From Candidatus Gastranaerophilales bacterium (GTDB taxonomy: Bacteria > Cyanobacteriota > Vampirovibrionia > Gastranaerophilales > Gastranaerophilaceae), in assembly GCA_944325885.1 (NCBI GenBank), contig CALVBT010000002.1, positions 1-64,000 of the forward strand: a DNA stretch of 64,000 nt. Reading direction: 5' to 3'. Shown here piece after piece: positions 1 through 8,539 of this stretch. Position 1 is the stretch's first letter; each line of letters starts with the position of its first letter. The position numbers were made by a program, and so were the translations under genes. Below the pieces are notes generated by a model, which saw nothing but the letters and a program-made list of their open reading frames with translations, was not told the DNA's origin and searched no databases.

Positions 1-58
1 ATTTCGTGACGCCATTTAGCACGCTTCGCCACAGCTCAGCGGCTAAAGAAGGCAAAAA

Positions 59-132
59 TAGCATAGACTGGGTTCGAACCAGTGACCTCCCGGGTATGAG
101 CCGAGCGCTCTGACCAACTGAGCTACTATGCC
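59..132 (-). tRNA. tRNA-Met (CAU anticodon)
   Basis: Read on the minus strand this folds as a full cloverleaf of 74 nt. The 7-bp acceptor stem GGCATAG/CTATGCT closes with a G-U pair. The D-arm is GCTC/GAGC, the anticodon stem CTCGG/CCGGG, the loop CTCATAC, and the T-arm ACTGG-TTCGAAC-CCAGT. The discriminator base is A and no CCA is encoded. CAU could also be the lysidine-modified tRNA-Ile2; sequence alone does not settle elongator Met against Ile2. Confidence 0.92.
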
Positions 133-255
133 ATTTCTTTTGTTGTTATTCAATTTTTTATCCAGCTCAGTTGGCCTTTAATCTAAAAGCGGCTCCGCTT
201 TCAGCTCGCCTGGTGAGCTACTATGCCATTTCGTTTGTTTCTATTTAATTATGAC
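113..255. repeat. Partial, decayed copy of the tRNA-Met 5' region
   Basis: Positions 119-137 (the first 14 nt of the tRNA plus upstream flank, on the minus strand) recur exactly at 214-232, and the flank beyond stays loosely similar to about 255. Between the copies lie an inverted D-arm-like stretch (AGCTCAGTTGG, near 164-174) and a small perfect hairpin at 187-200. This looks like remains of extra tRNA genes or of an integration event. The following stretch to about 545 is AT-rich and holds no gene that I can see. Confidence 0.6.
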
Positions 256-410
256 TATTATTATTAAATAAACAAATAAAAATTACAATAGATTTTTTGT
301 TAAGAAATATAATCAAAATATTAACTAAAGTAACAAATTTTATTTTTTTTGTCTAAAATCATTATGCTTTGCGGAACTGAAATTCTTATATCAAAATATT
401 TTGGTAAAAA

Positions 411-439
411 TTGCGTATGTATTTTCCGTTCGGCATAAT
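411..439 (+). promoter_or_regulatory. Possible sigma-70 promoter
   Basis: TTGCGT, 17 bases, then CATAAT, about 120 bases before the YopX-like gene. Both hexamers are only moderate matches to consensus, in very AT-rich DNA where chance matches are common. Confidence 0.3.
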
Positions 440-560
440 TTTTACAAAGATTTTACAAACTATATTAGAAAAACTTTTTAACTGCTATAACATAACTAGT
501 TAAATTTTTATACATTTGTACCCCATAAAAATAGTGGTTGATTGTGAAAGGGAAAAATTC

Positions 561-1055
561 ATGGAAATGTTTGTACGTTATATGTCACGTAAAGTTAATG
601 ATGAGAAAACTCTTTTGGAATTTGAACTGGATTTGAAAAAATTTATGGCATTTGCTGTCCTTGAACGAGCGGAGGCAGAAAGACAGGTTCTGTTGAATAT
701 AAATAAAATTGAACTTATGCAGTTTTTGGGATTGAAGGACAAAAAAGGTCGTATTATATATTTTGGTGATATTTTGATTGATGAATTTGATAATTTACTT
801 ACACCTGTGTGCGAAATTTCCAATTCAGAGCATATTTTGTTTTTCAAACCTATCCAATACTTAAACAAAGATATTAATATCGGCTGTAAATCTACATATA
901 GTAATACCTTGGAAGTTGTGGGTAATATATATAAAAATTCGGAATTATTTACCGGATTTAAGGATACAAATAACTTGATAAACTGGATTATGTCAGCAAA
1001 ACGTTCTGATTTTACAAAGACTATAATCCGTGTTGAATTAAACAGAGGGATTTAA
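561..1055 (+). CDS. YopX-like phage-type protein
   Basis: A 164-residue protein. The ATG at 561 is preferred because GAAAGGG sits 8 bases upstream; the frame stays open to a TTG at 516, but that has no good ribosome-binding site. The middle and end resemble the YopX family of phage and prophage proteins: GLKDKKGRIIYFGDIL is the family's glycine-lysine-aspartate / GD signature, and LEVVGNIYKNSEL matches its C-terminal GNI(Y/H)xNPEL box. The N-terminal half is a charged helical region I do not recognise. No other phage gene is nearby, so with tRNA-Ser just downstream this is probably a stranded prophage gene. The molecular role of YopX proteins is not well established. It ends 66 bases before the tRNA. 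Confidence 0.7.
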   Translation: MEMFVRYMSRKVNDEKTLLEFELDLKKFMAFAVLERAEAERQVLLNINKIELMQFLGLKDKKGRIIYFGDILIDEFDNLLTPVCEISNSEHILFFKPIQYLNKDINIGCKSTYSNTLEVVGNIYKNSELFTGFKDTNNLINWIMSAKRSDFTKTIIRVELNRGI

Positions 1056-1121
1056 TAGTCAAAATATTTTCTTGCAATATAAACTTGTAGCAAATACAAT
1101 ATTAATAGTTTAATATTGCAC

Positions 1122-1208
1122 GGAGAGGTGTCCGAGTGGTTTAAGGTGCAAACCTGGAACGTTTGTGTGGGGGCAACTCCACCGCGGGTTCGAATCCCGC
1201 CTTCTCCG
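1122..1208 (+). tRNA. tRNA-Ser (GGA anticodon)
   Basis: An 87-nt class II tRNA. The acceptor stem is GGAGAGG/CTTCTCC (one G-U), the anticodon stem CAAAC/GTTTG, and the loop CTGGAAC gives anticodon GGA. The long variable arm (TGTGGGGGCAACTCCACC) is typical of serine tRNAs. The T-arm is GCGGG-TTCGAAT-CCCGC and the discriminator is G. CCA is not encoded. Confidence 0.95.
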
Positions 1209-1215
1209 ATTTTTT

Positions 1216-1236
1216 AGACCCGTAAGGGTCTTTTTT
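1216..1236 (+). terminator. Rho-independent terminator of tRNA-Ser
   Basis: AGACCC, loop GTAA, GGGTCT, followed by a T run, 7 bases after the tRNA 3' end. Confidence 0.85.
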
Positions 1237-1308
1237 AATATGAGTGACCAAGACAATTCCTCATTCTACGGTTTTTATCTGCTGTTAGAGTTAGTTGGAT
1301 TTGTTTTA

Positions 1309-2100
1309 TTAATTATTCTGAGTTAAGTCAATAGTTTCTCCATCTTCCGGAATTAATAAATTATTGATATTATTTTTAGCTTTAAAGTCTTTAAAATCTT
1401 TTCTTGTAACAGAAAGATGGCTGACGGTATCTAAATGGCTTGCAATGATTTTTGCATCTGGAGCAGCATTCAGAACATTTTTTACATCTTCAATATTCAT
1501 TATTATGCGTTCGCCGTTTAATAGAGTTGCTGCACAGGCATTTACTACTATTACGTCCGGTTTGTATTTGCTTAAGGTGTCTTGTACTTCGCTACACCAT
1601 ATTGTGTCGCCTGCAATATATAGCGTTTTTTCATTTTGTGCTTTAAAAACAACCCCCATTGCATCATAGGGCAAACCTGCTGAATCGCATATAGGTTTTA
1701 TTATCTCTCGTTTACCATGCTGGGTGCCTGTTTTGTATAGAGTTGTACCGTTAAATTTTGTACCGGATTCTGACACTGTTTCTACATTTGTAAACCCCTT
1801 TGAGATAACGTAATCTTTATCAATATCTGACTGAACAAAAACTTTTATATTTTTATTCAATGCTTTTTCTGCGAATTCGTCCCAGTGATCAGGATGAATA
1901 TGCGTGATAATAACAGCGTCAACATCGACAATTTTTTTGATTTCAAAAGGCAGCTCCACTCTTGGCTGTCTAGTTTCAGAGTTTATTGCAATATCAAATC
2001 CCGGCATATAATCTTTTGGCATAAGCCACGGGTCAATTAAAAATTTTGTATTATTATATTCAACTATAATTGTTGCACTTCTTACTTGTGTGATTTTCAT
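1309..2100 (-). CDS. MBL-fold metal-dependent hydrolase (UlaG-like)
   Basis: A 263-residue cytoplasmic metallo-beta-lactamase-fold protein. The dinuclear metal motif HxHxDH is present as THIHPDHWD (H67, H69, D71, H72), a later metal ligand is in AGDT, and a C-terminal ASHLDT histidine follows. This subgroup, related to UlaG and other beta-lactamase-like hydrolases, acts on small metabolites; the substrate cannot be read from sequence. The start is set by a strong AAGGAGG 8 bases before the ATG at 2100; a further 21 codons are open upstream but lack such a site. It is transcribed away from the HxlR regulator, with only about 110 bases between them, so it is the likely target of that regulator. 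Confidence 0.85.
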   Translation of the reverse strand: MKITQVRSATIIVEYNNTKFLIDPWLMPKDYMPGFDIAINSETRQPRVELPFEIKKIVDVDAVIITHIHPDHWDEFAEKALNKNIKVFVQSDIDKDYVISKGFTNVETVSESGTKFNGTTLYKTGTQHGKREIIKPICDSAGLPYDAMGVVFKAQNEKTLYIAGDTIWCSEVQDTLSKYKPDVIVVNACAATLLNGERIIMNIEDVKNVLNAAPDAKIIASHLDTVSHLSVTRKDFKDFKAKNNINNLLIPEDGETIDLTQNN

Positions 2101-2148
2101 TTGAATTTCCTCCTTATGATAAAGCAATTTTATATATATGTTTTCATT

Positions 2149-2192
2149 TTGATAAGAATGCACTTTTTTGTATAATACTTACTAAAAAGTAA
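2149..2192 (+). promoter_or_regulatory. HxlR-gene promoter with palindromic operator
   Basis: TTGATA at 2149-2154, 16 bases, TATAAT at 2171-2176. Immediately after the -10 box a perfect inverted repeat TTACT-AAAA-AGTAA (2179-2192) covers the expected start of transcription. HxlR-type regulators bind short palindromes of this kind, so autorepression is a reasonable inference. Confidence 0.65.
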
Positions 2193-2208
2193 ATTAGGCG
2201 ATTTTATT

Positions 2209-2574
2209 ATGGTTAAGCATAAGAAAGATGAATATAAATGTCCGCTTGAGGCAACTATGGATATAATCGGCGGAAAATATAAGGGCGTTATAATCGGACA
2301 CCTTATAAACAAAACCTTGCGATATAATGAGCTTCAAAAGCTGATTTCTCACGCTACTCCCAAAATGCTTATTCAGCAGTTAAAAGAATTAGAAGCTGAT
2401 GGCATAATAAGCCGAAAACTTTATCCTGTGGTTCCGCCAAAGACGGAATATTCACTGACGAAAAGAGGTGAAACTCTTATCCCTGCAATTATTGAGTTAA
2501 ACAAGTGGGGTATGAACTATTTAAAAGAAGAAAATATCCCCTGTGCGTACAAAGGCGATATACCAAATTTTTAG
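2209..2574 (+). CDS. HxlR-family winged-helix regulator
   Basis: A 121-residue DNA-binding protein of the HxlR family. The opening KCPLEATMDIIGGKYKG is the family's hallmark: a cysteine at residue 11 followed by the first helix. The winged helix continues through RYNELQKLISHATPKML and the wing YPVVPPKTEYSLTKRG. The conserved N-terminal cysteine is the redox- or electrophile-sensing residue in YodB, CatR and HypR, so this protein may sense quinones or aldehydes. It is divergent from the MBL hydrolase and probably controls both. It meets the efflux operon tail to tail. Confidence 0.9.
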   Translation: MVKHKKDEYKCPLEATMDIIGGKYKGVIIGHLINKTLRYNELQKLISHATPKMLIQQLKELEADGIISRKLYPVVPPKTEYSLTKRGETLIPAIIELNKWGMNYLKEENIPCAYKGDIPNF

Positions 2575-2613
2575 TGTTTGGTTTTTAAGGGTTGGTTGTA
2601 TGCTGTTTTTGTA

Positions 2614-3729
2614 TCAGCCCAATTTTCTTTTAAATGTTCTTCCGGCAAGCGAAAGTGTCAATGCTGCAATTATAATAAGCGGTATGATATTTGTAATTAC
2701 ATCCGCAAGCCCCATCCCTTTCAAGAATATTCCCCGTGTCAGCACCATAAAAAATCTGACCGGATTCAGCCAGGTTAAATATTGCAGAAAAACCGGCATG
2801 TCCTCAATCGGAGAAATAAACCCTGACAACAATACGGCAGGCATCATAAATGTCATTGCAGATAAAATTGCCTGCTGCTGTGTGTTGCATATTGCGGAAA
2901 TATAAAGCCCCACCCCTACTATTGCGAGCAGTGAAATAAAAATGGCAATCATAAATAAAAGAAATGAGCCGGCAAACGGAATATGGAAAAATACCATAAC
3001 TATACCTGTCATAACCATTGTCAAAGCCATTGCAATCATCAGCGGCGGAATGGATTTGCCTAAAAGAATTTCGAGCGAGGATAAAGGACTTACAATAAGC
3101 TGGTCAAAAGTCCCCAGCTCCCTCTCTCTAGCAATTGACAGTGCCGTTAAAATTAAAGTTGTTACAAGTGAAAGCATTGCAACTATTACTGTCAAAATGT
3201 ACCATTTGTATTCCAGATTTGGATTAAACCAGTTGCGAACAACAGTATTTATTGCCGCACCGTTTTTTGAGGGAGAAATTTCTGCTCCGTAGCCCGTAAT
3301 AATTTGTGATGCATATCCGGAGGCTATTGATGCGGAATTTGTTTGTCTTCCGTCTGATATTACCTGAACTGTAGCTGCTTTTCCTGCTTTAATATTGCGT
3401 GAAAAGTCATTGTTTATCATTAATCCGATTTGGACTTTCTGTGCATCAAGTTTCTTTTTGAATTCCGCTTCATTATCAACATAATAAAAGTTTCTGAATC
3501 TTGTGGAATTTTCAAATCTGGATAACAGCTCTCTTGATTCGACGCTTTGAGAGCGGTCGAGGGTAACAACATCGATATTTTGGACTTCCATTGTTGCTGC
3601 ATTTGAAAAAATCAAAAGCTGCACTATGGGGAGGCCTATAATTATTCCTTTTGTTTTTGGATCATTCCATATTGTTATAAATTCTTTTTTCATTAATGCC
3701 AGAACTCGGCGGAAAAAATTTCTTATCAT
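2614..3729 (-). CDS. ABC-2 type transporter permease (YbhR-like)
   Basis: A 371-residue inner-membrane permease, last gene of the leftward efflux operon. It has the ABC-2 layout: one N-terminal membrane segment (GIIIGLPIVQLLIFSNAA), a large periplasmic domain of about 120 residues, then five membrane segments from about residue 175 on. The stretch ERELGTFDQLIVSPLSSLEILLGK is the conserved cytoplasmic loop of the family. It starts directly after the stop of its paralogous partner, so the two probably form a heterodimer with the double ATPase upstream. The substrate is unknown; drugs and other amphiphilic compounds are usual for the YbhFSR type. Confidence 0.9.
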   Translation of the reverse strand: MIRNFFRRVLALMKKEFITIWNDPKTKGIIIGLPIVQLLIFSNAATMEVQNIDVVTLDRSQSVESRELLSRFENSTRFRNFYYVDNEAEFKKKLDAQKVQIGLMINNDFSRNIKAGKAATVQVISDGRQTNSASIASGYASQIITGYGAEISPSKNGAAINTVVRNWFNPNLEYKWYILTVIVAMLSLVTTLILTALSIARERELGTFDQLIVSPLSSLEILLGKSIPPLMIAMALTMVMTGIVMVFFHIPFAGSFLLFMIAIFISLLAIVGVGLYISAICNTQQQAILSAMTFMMPAVLLSGFISPIEDMPVFLQYLTWLNPVRFFMVLTRGIFLKGMGLADVITNIIPLIIIAALTLSLAGRTFKRKLG

Positions 3730-4890
3730 TTAACCGTTCACCCGCCTTTCAGCTGCTTTTTTCTTCAAATGTTTCGTGTTTTCTTTTTCCAGTCTTGTTA
3801 AAGTGTTTTTATAAACAGCAGCAAACAAAATCAAACCGAGAATTGTCAAATATATTGCGTTTGCAATAACAATCTCAGGCACAGTGCCTGCCATAAATTC
3901 ACTTTCTATAAACGAAACATAATACCTCGGAGGCAAAATCCTTGTTAAGTGCTGGAAAAATACAGGCATGGAGTTTATAGGGAACATAAGCCCTGAAAGC
4001 ATCAATGCCGGCATAAACCCTACACTCATTGCCACCATACTGGCCAGAAATTGATTTTTTAATACAGATGAGATATTCAAACCAATGCCTAGTGAAGTAA
4101 AAAGAAATAATCCGCTCACCAGTAACAGGACAAGGTAATTCCCTCTGAAGGGGATTTGGAAAATAACAATGCAAAGAAATATATTAAAAGTTAGAGATAA
4201 CATCCCTAAAATAAAATAGGGAATATATTTTCCTAAAACAATGTGGATTGTTTTTACAGAGGTAGAGAGCATTGCCTCCATTGTTCCTCTTTCCCATTCT
4301 CTTGCGACAACAAGCGAGGTCAATAAAATTCCTATAAGTGTCATTGTAATGGCAATTGACCCCGGCACAATAAAATAATGGCTGTTTAAATCAGGGTTGT
4401 ACCATGTTCTGATTTCTGTGTTTATTGCGGGCGGGTTGGCAGAATGGCTGTATTTGCTTGTAGCGAGCCAGCTGTTGCCAATCGCCAGTGCATAACTTTG
4501 GACATAATTTGCCGTATTAACCTCAGAACCGTCTGTTATTACCAGCAAATCAGCATTTTGTCCTTTTGCGAGTTTTGTCGAAAAGTCATTCGGTATTATA
4601 ACAGCACCTTTGATTTTTGAGCGGACAATAGCGGTTTCAATATCTTTCATATTGTCAAAATATATTGAGTTAACATATTTGCTGTGGCCGAAAGATTTTA
4701 CAAGCGTTGCGACTTCCGGTGTCGGGTCATCGTTTTTAATCCCCATTGTGACTCTGACAGAATCCAGATTTATACCGTACATATAAATCATAATAGAGAT
4801 AAACGGCAGCACAAAGGCGATTATTATACTGCTGGGATCTCTTAGAATCTGTTTTATTTCTTTTTTTATCAGAGCTAAAAGTATCTTCAT
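3730..4890 (-). CDS. ABC-2 type transporter permease (YbhS-like)
   Basis: A 386-residue permease with the same topology as its downstream paralogue: membrane segment at residues 20-40 (SIIIAFVLPFISIMIYMYG), a periplasmic domain, and five C-terminal membrane segments. The loop EWERGTMEAMLSTSVKTIHI is the family signature. Its start overlaps the stop of the ATPase gene by 4 bases, a sign of translational coupling. The C-terminus is highly charged (KENTKHLKKKAAERR) and lies in the cytoplasm. Confidence 0.9.
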   Translation of the reverse strand: MKILLALIKKEIKQILRDPSSIIIAFVLPFISIMIYMYGINLDSVRVTMGIKNDDPTPEVATLVKSFGHSKYVNSIYFDNMKDIETAIVRSKIKGAVIIPNDFSTKLAKGQNADLLVITDGSEVNTANYVQSYALAIGNSWLATSKYSHSANPPAINTEIRTWYNPDLNSHYFIVPGSIAITMTLIGILLTSLVVAREWERGTMEAMLSTSVKTIHIVLGKYIPYFILGMLSLTFNIFLCIVIFQIPFRGNYLVLLLVSGLFLFTSLGIGLNISSVLKNQFLASMVAMSVGFMPALMLSGLMFPINSMPVFFQHLTRILPPRYYVSFIESEFMAGTVPEIVIANAIYLTILGLILFAAVYKNTLTRLEKENTKHLKKKAAERRVNG

Positions 4891-6371
4891 TCTCCCTCAC
4901 TTTCTTTAATAAGGGTAATAAAGGATTCTTCCATTGTTTTTGCTTTTGCTTTGTCCTTTAGCTCCTGTGGGGTGCCGAGGGCTATTGTTTCGCCGTGATA
5001 GAAAAGGCTTATTCTGTCGCAGTATTCAGCTTCGTCCATAAAGTGTGTTGTAACAAGTATGGTCACTCCTTTTTTTGCCAAAGAAGTTATGTGGTTCCAA
5101 AAATCACGGCGTGTAATCACATCTACTCCTGATGTAGGCTCATCCAAGAATAATACAGGCGGATTGTGAATAAGAGCGCAAGCCATTGACAATCTCTGTT
5201 TTAAGCCCAGAGGCAGTTCTTCGCTTTTTTGCTGTGCATAATCTTTTAAGCCGAAAACTTCAATAATTTCTTGAACTTTGGCTGCTCGGTTTTTAAATTT
5301 TATACCGTAAGCCGATGCAAAAAATTCCAGATTTTCTCTGACAGTAAGGCTTCCGTAAAGCGAAAATTTTTGTGCCATGTATCCAAGATTTGAGCGGGCT
5401 TTTTCGGGGTCTTTTGTGATATCTATGCCCATAATCCTTGCTGTTCCGTTTGTAGGCTTTGCCAGCCCGCACATCATTTTAAATGATGTTGATTTGCCGG
5501 CACCGTTAGGGCCAAGCAGTCCGAAAATTTCACCTTTTTGTATGCAGAAGGAATTGTTTTTAACAGCATAAAAATTTCCGTATCTTTTCTCCAGATTATC
5601 CGCCTCAACGGTACAATCCCGTATATCTTTGAGCAGAGTATAGTTCTCTGCAATTTTTGAGGGTTCCTGTTTGTATCCGCCCATAAGGTCAATTACTTTG
5701 TTTTCAAATTCTTGCGCAGTTTCGCCTAAATCGTGCGGTTTTCCGTTATAAATTACCCTGCCTTTGTCAATAACAATGGCTGTGTCAAAGCTGTGAGCCT
5801 CATCAAGATATGCTGTTGACCATAAAACTGTTGTTTGCGGATTTATCATCTCCCGCACCATCTTCATTAAATCTTTGCGAGAAATAGGATCAACACCGAC
5901 AGACGGCTCATCAAGGAGCAAAAATTCAGGGTTGCCAAGCAGTGTACATGCCAGCCCCAATTTCTGTTTCATCCCGCCCGACAATGCACCTGCCAGCCTG
6001 TCTTGAAACGGTGCGAGTTTTGTAAATTCCAGCATTTTTTCAAAATTGTGCGTAACGTTTTTTAAGTCAGCATAAAGTATCAAATTTTCAAGAACCGTCA
6101 AATCCTCATAAAGTCCGAATTTTTGGGGCATATATCCGATAAGCGGAGTCAATTCGTCTTTTTGTGTTACGGGATTAAACCCCAGAGCAGAAATCTCACC
6201 GCTGTCTGGGATTAAAAGGCCTGTAATAGTTCGCAGAAGAGTGGTTTTTCCGGCACCGTCAGCACCGATTAGCCCTGTGATTTTGCCTTTTTCAATATTC
6301 AAAGAAAGGTTATCAAGAGCGGTTGTCTTCCCGAAAGTTTTTGTCAGGTTTTTGATTTCAACGGTATTCAT
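4887..6371 (-). CDS. ABC transporter ATPase with two nucleotide-binding domains (YbhF-like)
   Basis: A 494-residue protein with two fused ATPase domains, residues about 1-235 and 255-490. Walker A motifs are GADGAGKTT and GPNGAGKST; Walker B motifs are LLLDEPSVGVD and LFLDEPTSGVD. The first signature is a regular LSGGMKQKL; the second is degenerate, LPLGLKQRL, lacking the SGG core, so the two ATP sites may not be equal. H-loops are seen in TTHFMDEAE for the second domain, while the first has STAYLDEAH with no histidine at that place. It powers the two permeases that follow in the operon. Confidence 0.93.
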   Translation of the reverse strand: MNTVEIKNLTKTFGKTTALDNLSLNIEKGKITGLIGADGAGKTTLLRTITGLLIPDSGEISALGFNPVTQKDELTPLIGYMPQKFGLYEDLTVLENLILYADLKNVTHNFEKMLEFTKLAPFQDRLAGALSGGMKQKLGLACTLLGNPEFLLLDEPSVGVDPISRKDLMKMVREMINPQTTVLWSTAYLDEAHSFDTAIVIDKGRVIYNGKPHDLGETAQEFENKVIDLMGGYKQEPSKIAENYTLLKDIRDCTVEADNLEKRYGNFYAVKNNSFCIQKGEIFGLLGPNGAGKSTSFKMMCGLAKPTNGTARIMGIDITKDPEKARSNLGYMAQKFSLYGSLTVRENLEFFASAYGIKFKNRAAKVQEIIEVFGLKDYAQQKSEELPLGLKQRLSMACALIHNPPVLFLDEPTSGVDVITRRDFWNHITSLAKKGVTILVTTHFMDEAEYCDRISLFYHGETIALGTPQELKDKAKAKTMEESFITLIKESEGE

Positions 6372-7223
6372 TTATTCCTCGCCGGTTAAATCGACCTTGA
6401 TTGTTACAGGCATGCCCTGACGTAAATATTCATCTATGTTATAAATGTAAACTCTTATTCGATAAACAAGATTTGTCCTTATGTCTGTTGATTGGACGGT
6501 TTTTGGCGTAAATTCCGCAACAGGTGAAATATATCCGACCTGTCCTTTGTATTCTCTTTTTTTGCCTGTTTTCGGGTCAGTCGTGTCAGTGTAAACACGT
6601 ACTGTCTGTCCGTATTTTATGTTGCCCAAATCGGTTTCGTTTACATAAGCTCTGACCCATACGGGTTTTGTCTTTGCCATTGTATAGACTGGCTGGCCTT
6701 TGGAAACATTTGCCCCCGGCTCTTGTACTCTGACCATAATTATGCCTTCTTCAGGTGCATAGATTTTTGTGTAATCAAGCTGGTTTTTTGCAAAATTCTT
6801 TTGTGCAATCGCTGCATCATAGTCGGCTTTTGATTTGTTTTTTGTGTTTAAAAGAGTATCATAATCCTGCTTTGATATAGTGTTGTCTTCAACAAGCGGT
6901 GCCTGTCGTTTAAATTTTGATTCTGCATCGTCTTTTATTGCGAGTGTTTTTTCTACATCGGCGTTGGCTTTTTCAAGATTGGAAACGTAGTCTTTGTCAT
7001 CTATAATGGCAATTAACTCGCCTGCCTTTACTGTATCGCCTTCTTCTTTCAGCATTTTTTCTATCTTGCCTGATACCTGAAAACTCAAATCCACCTGTCG
7101 GATTTCGATGTTGCCAAAGAGCGTGAGTTCATTTTGGACTTTTCTGTTTTTAAAATATAAAAAACCTAAGGTTGCGCCAATTATCAATATTAATAAGATT
7201 AAAATGACTGCTTTTTTCTTCAT
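6372..7223 (-). CDS. HlyD-type membrane fusion protein (YbhG-like)
   Basis: A 283-residue periplasmic adaptor anchored by an N-terminal membrane segment (VILILLILIIGATLGFLYF). A lipoyl half (VSFQVSGKIEKMLKEEGDTVKAG), a coiled-coil hairpin of about residues 75-145, the second lipoyl half and a beta-barrel follow, the usual order of the family. It would link the ABC permeases in the inner membrane to the TolC-like outer-membrane channel encoded just upstream. Its ATG overlaps the stop codon of that channel gene by 4 bases. Confidence 0.92.
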   Translation of the reverse strand: MKKKAVILILLILIIGATLGFLYFKNRKVQNELTLFGNIEIRQVDLSFQVSGKIEKMLKEEGDTVKAGELIAIIDDKDYVSNLEKANADVEKTLAIKDDAESKFKRQAPLVEDNTISKQDYDTLLNTKNKSKADYDAAIAQKNFAKNQLDYTKIYAPEEGIIMVRVQEPGANVSKGQPVYTMAKTKPVWVRAYVNETDLGNIKYGQTVRVYTDTTDPKTGKKREYKGQVGYISPVAEFTPKTVQSTDIRTNLVYRIRVYIYNIDEYLRQGMPVTIKVDLTGEE

Positions 7224-8539
7224 ATCTGACCTCCGACGGCTTTATACAATGTAAAATAATTTACTATTCTTTGTGTTTTTGCCTGTGTATAGTTTGTTTG
7301 TGAGTTTATCAATCTGTTTTGTTCCGTTAAAAATTCCGGCTCTGAAATCACACCTTGATGGATTTTCTTTTGAGCATTAAGGAAATTTTTCGTTTCTAGA
7401 TTTAATTCGGATTTTGTATTGTTTTCAACTTGTTTGTCGTGTTTGATTATGCAAAGAGCTGTGTTAACTTCTTTTACCGCTTCTAAATTTGTCTGGTTGT
7501 ATGTTTCAAAGAGTTCTTCATACTTTGCTTTTTGTATTTTTAAGGTAGCAATTTTCATACCGCCTTTAAAAATATCCTGTGTTGCTCCGGCTAGTATTGC
7601 AGCAAGAGAAGATTCCCAGGAGAAAAATGACCCCGGTGCGATTGTATTAAATGCCCAGATGCCTACAATGTTGAATCTCGGGAAAAATTCTTTTTTTGCA
7701 ACTCTGACATCAATTTTTGCTTTTTCAAGATTTGCTTCTGCAATTTTTACATCGGGTCTTGAAAATATTACATCAGAGCTTATAGCTTCAGGTATTTTTC
7801 CGGCATATTCAAATTTGTCAAAATCTCCTACTTTCATATCTTTTGTGTTTGCGGAGGAATTTCCTGTCAGAACAGCCAGTTGCATCATTGCTGTTTCTCG
7901 TTCTTTTTTCAGTTTTTCAAGGCTGCTTTTGCTTGCTTCTACATTTTTTTTAGCATTGTTCAGCTCGGTTGAGTTTATGACCCCACGTTCAAATTTTTTG
8001 CTGTTTCTGTTTAAAATTTCTTGCTGGTTTTTTAGCAGTGCTGTTTGTTTTTCAATCAGGTCATCGTACTGCAAAATGTTTGTATAAACCGTTGCAACAT
8101 CGCTCAACAGCGCAAGATAAATTGCCTTTTCATTAAATTGTGCAGCTTCATAGCTTTTTTTTACGGATTTGGTTTTATCTCTGTTTTTTAAAAGCAGATC
8201 TGCCTCATAGCTTGCCATAAAAGGCAGGATAAAAGCATTGTCTTTCAGTTGAAAATTATCCAGTTCAGGAACTTTTATCCCCAGATAATTTGCACTGACA
8301 CTTAAGGAGGGAAGCTCTCTGCCGAGAGAATATTTTGTCTGCTGACGGTATTGTTCGACAACATGTTTTGCTTTTTTGAGGTCGTGATTGTTATTCAGTG
8401 CATCTTGAATATAGCAGTTCAGGTATTCATCATTGAAACTGCTGAAAAAACCAATATTCAATTCCTGAAAATCAACAGCAAAACAGCTTTGCGATGTGAC
8501 CAGCAAAACTAATACAAGGAGCAAGTTTTTAATTTTCAT
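7220..8539 (-). CDS. TolC-like outer membrane efflux protein
   Basis: A 439-residue outer-membrane factor with a signal peptide (MKIKNLLLVLVLLVTSQSCFA). It shows the family's internal duplication: two long coiled-coil stretches rich in K, E, N and Q, each followed by a beta-barrel hairpin, with the SRPDVKIAEANLEKAKIDVRVAKKEFFP type stretch that marks the second half (SRPDVKIAEA is visible near residue 260). The cysteine at residue 19 is not in a clear lipobox. It overlaps the end of the TetR gene by 11 bases, so regulator and pump are one transcript. Confidence 0.9.
   Translation of the reverse strand: MKIKNLLLVLVLLVTSQSCFAVDFQELNIGFFSSFNDEYLNCYIQDALNNNHDLKKAKHVVEQYRQQTKYSLGRELPSLSVSANYLGIKVPELDNFQLKDNAFILPFMASYEADLLLKNRDKTKSVKKSYEAAQFNEKAIYLALLSDVATVYTNILQYDDLIEKQTALLKNQQEILNRNSKKFERGVINSTELNNAKKNVEASKSSLEKLKKERETAMMQLAVLTGNSSANTKDMKVGDFDKFEYAGKIPEAISSDVIFSRPDVKIAEANLEKAKIDVRVAKKEFFPRFNIVGIWAFNTIAPGSFFSWESSLAAILAGATQDIFKGGMKIATLKIQKAKYEELFETYNQTNLEAVKEVNTALCIIKHDKQVENNTKSELNLETKNFLNAQKKIHQGVISEPEFLTEQNRLINSQTNYTQAKTQRIVNYFTLYKAVGGQI

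Noticed and set aside
7419-8087. 222-codon frame opposite the TolC-like gene
   Set aside because: Shadow of a clear coding region; no start signal and no domain.
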